From Scleromitrula shiraiana (lineage: Eukaryota; Ascomycota; Leotiomycetes; Helotiales; Sclerotiniaceae): DNA of 64,000 nt. Where the stretch lies: assembly GCA_028455995.1 (NCBI GenBank), contig JABELC010000009.1:310001-374000 (forward strand), given 5' to 3'. The position numbers were made by a program, and so were the translations under genes. The notes beneath the pieces were generated by a model that had not been told where the DNA came from, did not search any database, and saw nothing but the letters and a program-made list of their open reading frames with translations. This document shows positions 58,508 to 64,000 of the stretch, piece by piece (positions within the stretch are counted from its first letter, which is position 1; every line of letters begins with the position of its first letter).

Positions 58508-59029
58508 TCAATCGTCAGATGTAGATATATGTCCCGCTGTAGCAACCTCCAATATCTCCTTTTCTAAACCCTCAACTACCAAAACCTCAATCCCAGCCTC
58601 TATCAATCTTCTCCTCCCCTCATTTTCACCCACAAACTTCTCCGGCTCCTTTACCCCTACTACCACCTTTCGAATACCTTTCCCACCTTCTCGTAACTTT
58701 AGTATCCTCTCTAAACAACTTACATTCCCACTCAACCTCTTCGCACATGGTTCCATCGTGGTATATAATATGGTATCTTTTGGTAATACATCTGCGAGAC
58801 GTTCTTCAGGTATTCGATGTGTCTGTGCGAGCTTTATGAAACAACACTGCTCAGCATGTGTATTACCGGGACACTCGAGTGTATAACCTGTTGATAGGAT
58901 GGCGTTTGTGGATGGGTCGAGAAGGATTGCACCGACGCGGAAATTGGTAGGTTTGGGTGGGGAGAGACGGGCAAGATCGAGAGCTTGACGGAGGTAGGTA
59001 AGATGATCTAAGGTAGTATATTCTTCCAT
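58508..59029 (-). CDS. cytidine/dCMP-type zinc deaminase, RIB2-like, 173 aa
   Basis: Single-exon member of the CDA superfamily. The zinc site is HAEQ (His58, catalytic Glu60) with EPC (Cys95) and a second Cys105. The spacing C-x9-C is longer than the PCxxC of ordinary cytidine deaminases and resembles the RibD/Rib2 group (deaminase of the riboflavin pathway acting on a pyrimidine intermediate). NFRVGAILLD, PGNTHAEQCCFIKL and EPEKFVGENEGRRRLIEAGI fit the same group as I recall it. Yeast Rib2 is a two-domain protein with an N-terminal pseudouridine synthase domain; here only the deaminase domain is present and the start is a clear ATG with upstream non-coding sequence. A role in riboflavin synthesis is likely but not proven, since other nucleotide deaminases share the fold. 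Confidence 0.82.
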   Translation of the reverse strand: MEEYTTLDHLTYLRQALDLARLSPPKPTNFRVGAILLDPSTNAILSTGYTLECPGNTHAEQCCFIKLAQTHRIPEERLADVLPKDTILYTTMEPCAKRLSGNVSCLERILKLREGGKGIRKVVVGVKEPEKFVGENEGRRRLIEAGIEVLVVEGLEKEILEVATAGHISTSDD

Positions 59030-59741
59030 AATTAAAGATGTCTATATTGTGTAAATTGCTGTAGAGGATTGTGGTTGATGAGCAGAATAGCTATCTGTAT
59101 TATGTACTAGTAGTGCTTGTAACCCAAAGATAAGGTAAGGTAATGAATGAATGAATGAGTTTGGCAACAGAAGATCTAGAACACCATAATGATCTGATAT
59201 TATTGAACGAGAGGTAACCGGCCGCCGGGTACTCCAGTGTTCTTGGCTTCTAGACCTATAAAATATTTACCGCCTTCCCATTAAAGCTTTTTTTTATAAC
59301 TCTTGTACAGTAAATTCTGGAATTTATGTCAGAAGGAACATTTTAGAAATCCTAATCCTACAAACCAACCAACAAACCAACCAACAAACCAACCAACTTT
59401 GAAGTCATAGTTTCCTGGAAAGTACGTCACGAACATTGAGCAGGAAGCGAATTAAGTCACAGGAAGATGATCAGGTTTTGTAAGAGTGAGATTCTATTGT
59501 AGGATATAGGATATCCTCCTAGTACATACATGATACATTTAATACTTTTTATCTTTTTGGAAACAAAATCGCGGGAATATATACATTTGGAAACAATCTG
59601 TGCTCGTGCTTCGAAATCTCTCATCGCCGCGACAACACGAAGCCCCGAGGAAAATAGAAGTGACTACACCCAAAACTCTCACACTTTCTAATTCTTCACC
59701 TGAACTTTCCTGGCAACTGAATTCATGGACGTAGAGGAACA
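59030..59741. promoter_or_regulatory. divergent promoter region, deaminase / WD40 protein
   Basis: 0.7 kb between two divergently transcribed genes. It contains an ATGA/AATG run (about 59143-59158) and a 12-bp ACCAACCAACAA repeat (59360-59397). No specific factor site is called. Confidence 0.5.
59360..59397. repeat. 12-bp repeat, unit CAAACCAACCAA
   Basis: Three tandem copies in the divergent promoter region. Confidence 0.88.
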
Positions 59742-62700
59742 ATGTCTGATACAGCATTGCCAAAAATCAAGGTGACAGACCATTTGGAAGTCAGCAAGGA
59801 TCACCAATCTATTGATTCACCTACAACACCTGATGGAGGAGCATCTCCAAGACCTCGCTCTGCGACTTCTTCAGAAGGTAGGTAATTATTTCGCATGTCA
59901 TGTCCGGAAGTTTACTTATCAATTTACTGGGCGCGGATGCAAAGATCATGGTTCTTAGGACGGTTATTCATGTTTATTTGAAGCAATAGCATGCTAACTT
60001 CAGGTTAACAACAGGCAATGCACATTCTACAACGAAATCGCCGATAACTTCGAGCCGGAATGGATCTGGAAAGGAAAATGGGAGTGAAACAACAATAAAA
60101 ATTAACCTCCAAACTCGACCTTCTACGTCCATCGATCCGCTATCCCATGTATGCGCTTTCTACCTTGCAGCTCTCTTTTGCCCAACAAAGAGTCAATTTC
60201 GCATATGCACGAGTTGAGGGAGTAAAGTGGCTGACTTGAGGATCTAGCATATCCTAAAGCGAACGAATACCGAGAACACAATACCTCAAAAGTTGCGAAA
60301 TGCTCCTACATCTGGCAGTGTGGTGCCAGACCTCGGAAGTCCAGGAAGTCCTGAAATAGGCCCACCTGGTAGACAGATGACACCAGAAATCATTCGGAAT
60401 GATAGTAATACGTTAAAAGAAAAAAAGTAAGCTTCAAATCTTGCTTACTAGGGCCCTTGTGACTGCTTATGCTAGCTGAGTCCCCATCTTACAAAGGCTG
60501 ATCAAGCGCAAATTACACAGGAAAGGTGTCTCGTTCTTAAATCGTTTTAATTTATTGGGCGGTAAAAAGAAAGATCAAACAGATGTAGATGATGACGATG
60601 AATCGGAACTGGGCGACCAGCGCACTGAAGGCATGAATGCTCATGTCTTTTCCTCATCAATAGGCGCGAATGGTTACATTCCGAGACACAAAGAACCACC
60701 TCGGTATATCAAGGTCCGGGCACACAACAAGAGGACGACGGAGTTCAATCGCATGTTTTTAGCTCAAGAATTGAGCGGCACAAAACAAGAATCGAGAGAC
60801 AAGATATCAAGTCCCACCACTCCGGAACACCCAAACAAGCTAACGAAACCACCAAAAGTAGACAGCGCGGTATGGGCAGCCGAGTTTAGCAAAGATGGAA
60901 AATATTTTGCAGCTGCTGGAAAGGATCAGGTGGTACGAGTTTGGGCAGTGATATCCACCCCCGAGGAACGTCAAGCGCATGAATTCGATGAAGACGAGGA
61001 GAAGTTGAGCGCCCCCGTTTTTCGATCCAAACCAATTCGAGAATTCGAAGGTCATACGCAGGATGTTTTAGATTTAAGTTGGAGTAAAAACAATTTCTTA
61101 CTCTCTTCTTCGATGGACAAGACAGTGCGGTTATGGCATATCAGTAGGCAAGAGTGTTTATGCACTTTCAAACACAAGGACTTCGTCACATCGATAGCAT
61201 TTCACCCAAAAGATGATAGGTTTTTCTTGGCTGGATCATTGGACTCTGTTTTACGACTTTGTAAGTAGAGAATATTCCGTTTAACGACGTAGATCGCAGT
61301 AACTAATGGCATATTAGGGAGTATTCCCGATAAATCGGTCGCATATTGGAATCAATTACCAGATCTGATAACGGCTGTGGCTTTCAGCCCTGACGGTAAA
61401 ACGGCTATGGCAGGGGTTCTTAGTGGACTATGCTTGTTTTATGAGACCGAAGGATTAAAATATCATACTCAAATTCATGTTCGATCATCTCGGGGGAAGA
61501 ACGCAAAGGGGAGTAAGATTACTGGAATTCGGACAATAATATATCCTCCAGGTGACCCTGAAGGCGAAATCAAAGTTTTGATTACTTCAAACGACTCACG
61601 AGTTCGAATGTACAACTTACGAGATAAAAGTTTGGAGATGAAGTTCAGGGGTCACGAAAACACGTGCAGTCAAATTAACGCATCTTTCAGCGACGACGCA
61701 CAATATGTAATATGCGGAAGTGAAGACCGGAAAGCATATATCTGGTCGCTTGGAACTACGGATAGCGAGAATAAGGATAAACGACCCTGCGAATTTTTCG
61801 AGGCTCATCCAGAGGTTGTTACAGCTGCTGTAATGGCGCCTATGAAATCTAGAGTACTCTTGAGTGGCTCCGGCGATCCTCTTTATGACTTGTGTAACCC
61901 GCCACCAATTACCTTACTTAGTCGAGAAGAGTGGAACATCCCCTCAACACCCCGTCTAGTTAGTGAAGCAGGAAATCGTGATTCTGATGAGCCGATTGTT
62001 GAACCGCAAACAAAGAAACCTGGAGAATCACCAGCCTATCTCGCCAGATGTAGTCATAATGATGGCAACATTATTATAACTGCAGATTATTATGGTAGAA
62101 TAAAAGTCTTCCGACAAGATTGCGCCTATCAAAAACGTCGCAACGATATCTGGGAAACCGGGTCAACATTTTCCAAGAAGATGCTCGGTCGAAGTAATAG
62201 CATAATGACTCGTCATAGCGGTGGATCTCATTCCCGCCGAACTTCCATCTCCCAAAGCTCTATTGCTGGTCCCGCTACGCAATCAGATCATATTCTGAAC
62301 TGGCGCAACTCCATCACGAACGAACGACCCAAAACCTCCAACTCCCATACCAACCCCCCCGCTTTCAACAGTCGGACCGACCGCAGTGTCTCACCCGGCA
62401 AATTTCGCGCCCCATATACCTCTACTTCCTCAGCTAATCTCGCAAGCACAGCCCGTCAACTCCAATACGGGAATTCTATACCCCATACCGGGACTACCAC
62501 CACCATCAGTAGCGGCCATGGATTCAACAGCAATGGCGGAAGCGGAAATGCACCCTCGAGTATCGCAACTAGTAGTCCACCCCGATCTCTCTTCAAATCC
62601 CAATCGCATACTCTACCACCGCCACCTAGTCAACCACCCACTCCCTCGTTTACACTCAATAGCGCGACTCCCTCGTCGAAAAATAAGGTTAAAACCTTTT

Positions 62701-63104
62701 CGGAAAAAGATCCCCTCAGGGATGAAGATAATGGTAATGATAATGCGCTTAGGTTAGACGCAGTAGGTAAATCCTACCAATTTTGGAATATATCGAATTG
62801 GAAAAATAACTCGAACTCAAATTCTAATGATTTGAATAAATTGGGAGGAGCACTCATAAGACCTCGTTCGTCGAGAGGACAGAGTGTGGTTTCGAAACTG
62901 AGTAGTGAGGGGACGACGGAGGGGGATGAAAGAGATGGAGATGTAAATGGAGGGGAGGGGGACGCTGATGGGGATGGGGAGTGTGAGGGGAGTGAGTTGG
63001 TGGTGGAATGTAGGAAGTGTGGGGGGAGGGATTTTAGGGCGAAGAAAGTGGTGGGGAGAAGTCAGGTGCTGGCTTGTGGAGGGTGTGGAGGGGTGGTTGA
63101 ATGA
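59742..63104 (+). CDS. WDR44/DGR2-like WD40 protein, 999 aa
   Basis: Exons 59742-59877, 60015-60148, 60248-60426, 60497-61260 and 61318-63104 join in frame (3000 nt). The N-terminal 250 residues are disordered and basic, with a conserved KGVSFLNRFNLLGGKKK patch before the propeller. WD repeats start near residue 271: VWAAEFSKDGKYFAAAGKDQ, FEGHTQDVLDLSWSKNNFLL with SSSMDKTVRLWHI, then TSIAFHPKDDRFFLAGSLDS ending in LRLWSI across the last intron. AFSPDGKTAMAGVLSG and a repeat ending in SEDRKAYIWSL follow, and one more (IIITADYYGRIKVF) comes after an insertion. A Ser/Asn-rich tail of about 270 residues ends in CRKC...CGGC (Cys969, 972, 991, 994), a zinc-ribbon-like pair. The pattern fits WDR44 (a Rab11 effector) and yeast Dgr2/YMR102C; a role in membrane traffic is inferred. 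Confidence 0.88.
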
Positions 63105-63570
63105 GTTCGTGGGTGGGTTGGTGGATGATGAAGGAATAGGGAAAGGGATGAGAGGCTTTGGGAAGGTCGGTTGGTTGGTTGGTTGGTTGGCTGGTTGGTT
63201 GGTTGGTTCTTAGGGGCGTGCATGATTGTTTTGGTTTATTGCATGCACGGCACAGCACAGCTCTCTGTTTACTCATTCCTATACCCCTAAAGAGGAGGGA
63301 ATCCCAGCGAGTTGGAGAATCGGTCCGGATGCATTGGATTATTCATTTCAGGGGGTACTTTTGAATTCAGAGGGTTGGTGCTGTTGGAGTTTGACTAAAT
63401 GAGCGATTTTGGTTGAAAGGGGTGGGCTTGGTTTGGTTTGGCTTGGTTTGGTTTTTGGCATACATACTATGGTGTACTTATTTGCATTACATTACATAGA
63501 TTAGATACATTAGATATGGATATTGATATTGATATTGATATTGGGTGGTTGAAGGGCTCGGAGATAGAGA

Positions 63571-63601
<31 letters not shown>

Positions 63602-64000
63602 TATTTAGCCATGCTTTCACCATCCATCACTGGCCTTTGATTCCTTGGGTGTTCGGTTATTCGTATTGTTGTATGCCACGCTATATAAGCTAGTAATCAT
63701 ATATAAGTAAATGAAGATGGAATATTAAAGTAAGGGAGGAGTTCTGTATATATAATTATAATGGCGCCTGGGGATCTGGGTTGGGGGTTTCTAGACGAGC
63801 ATTAGAGGTTGATGGAATGTATTGGGTTGATGGAATGTGTTGGGTTGATGGATCGGCATTGCTAATATCTAATTCCTGTTACGTTGTTATTGTGGTTGGA
63901 TATATTGTTACTTCTTCATATTTAATCTCTAGCTTAAATGTGGTGACTTGAATCATTGGTATCATAGATATATGTATGTATGTATGTATGTATGTAGGAA
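63105..64000. other. 3' flank with microsatellites, to window end
   Basis: No gene is seen. Repeats are GGTT (63168-63209), GGTTTGGCTTGG near 63428-63455, GATATT near 63518-63543, CATA (63571-63600) and TATG at the window end (63970-63996). Confidence 0.6.
63168..63209. repeat. (GGTT)n microsatellite
   Basis: About ten copies of GGTT with one change to GGCT, some 65 bp downstream of the WD40 gene stop. Confidence 0.9.

Overview
The window looks like nuclear DNA of a filamentous ascomycete (Pezizomycotina), most plausibly a Leotiomycete of the Botrytis/Sclerotinia type; the class is an inference from gene content and base composition, not a proven assignment. The evidence is many short introns (about 45-90 nt) with GTATGT/GTAAGT donors, CTAAC-like branch sites and AG acceptors, genes on both strands without operons, fungal proteins throughout (alpha-arrestin with PPxY, long-chain alcohol oxidase, Whi5/Nrm1-like repressor, TFIIIA, serine palmitoyltransferase), and AT-rich intergenic DNA crowded with microsatellites. 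No rRNA, canonical tRNA, CRISPR or intact transposon was found.

Layout. 0-6 kb: a glutamine-rich protein cut by the window edge, a long gene-poor stretch with a decayed fragment, and a poorly resolved three-exon gene. 6-15 kb: a compact housekeeping cluster with a multi-pass membrane protein divergent from an ARL3/ARFRP1 GTPase, a Whi5/Nrm1-like G1/S repressor, and TFIIIA divergent from RPB6 across 334 bp. 17-23 kb: a long-chain fatty alcohol oxidase and an unrecognised repeat-containing protein. 23-33 kb: serine palmitoyltransferase LCB2 between two very long microsatellite-rich intergenic regions. 33-40 kb: a decayed PRISE-type reductase, acetoacetyl-CoA synthetase and, convergent to it, a flavin monooxygenase. 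41-44 kb: a DPB11/Rad4/TopBP1 homologue with a reading-frame problem at an A8 run. 48-53 kb: an alpha-arrestin and a bactofilin-like beta-helix protein. 55.2-55.6 kb: a GC-rich insert with a tRNA-like Pol III promoter head (SINE-like). 56.8-63.1 kb: a DUF1295 membrane reductase-like protein, a RIB2-type deaminase and a WDR44/DGR2-like WD40 protein.

These are mostly unlinked housekeeping genes, not a biosynthetic cluster. Real links are the TFIIIA/RPB6 head-to-head pair (both RNA polymerase machinery) and two genes of the G1/S-to-replication programme (Whi5/Nrm1-like and DPB11) that both carry ACGCG-type MCB-like motifs close to their starts. Exon joins below were worked out by hand from frame continuity and splice signals and are strongest where a conserved motif spans the junction. 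The most unusual items are the fungal bactofilin-like protein, the SINE-like insert, the acidic insertion in acetoacetyl-CoA synthetase and the frame break in DPB11.
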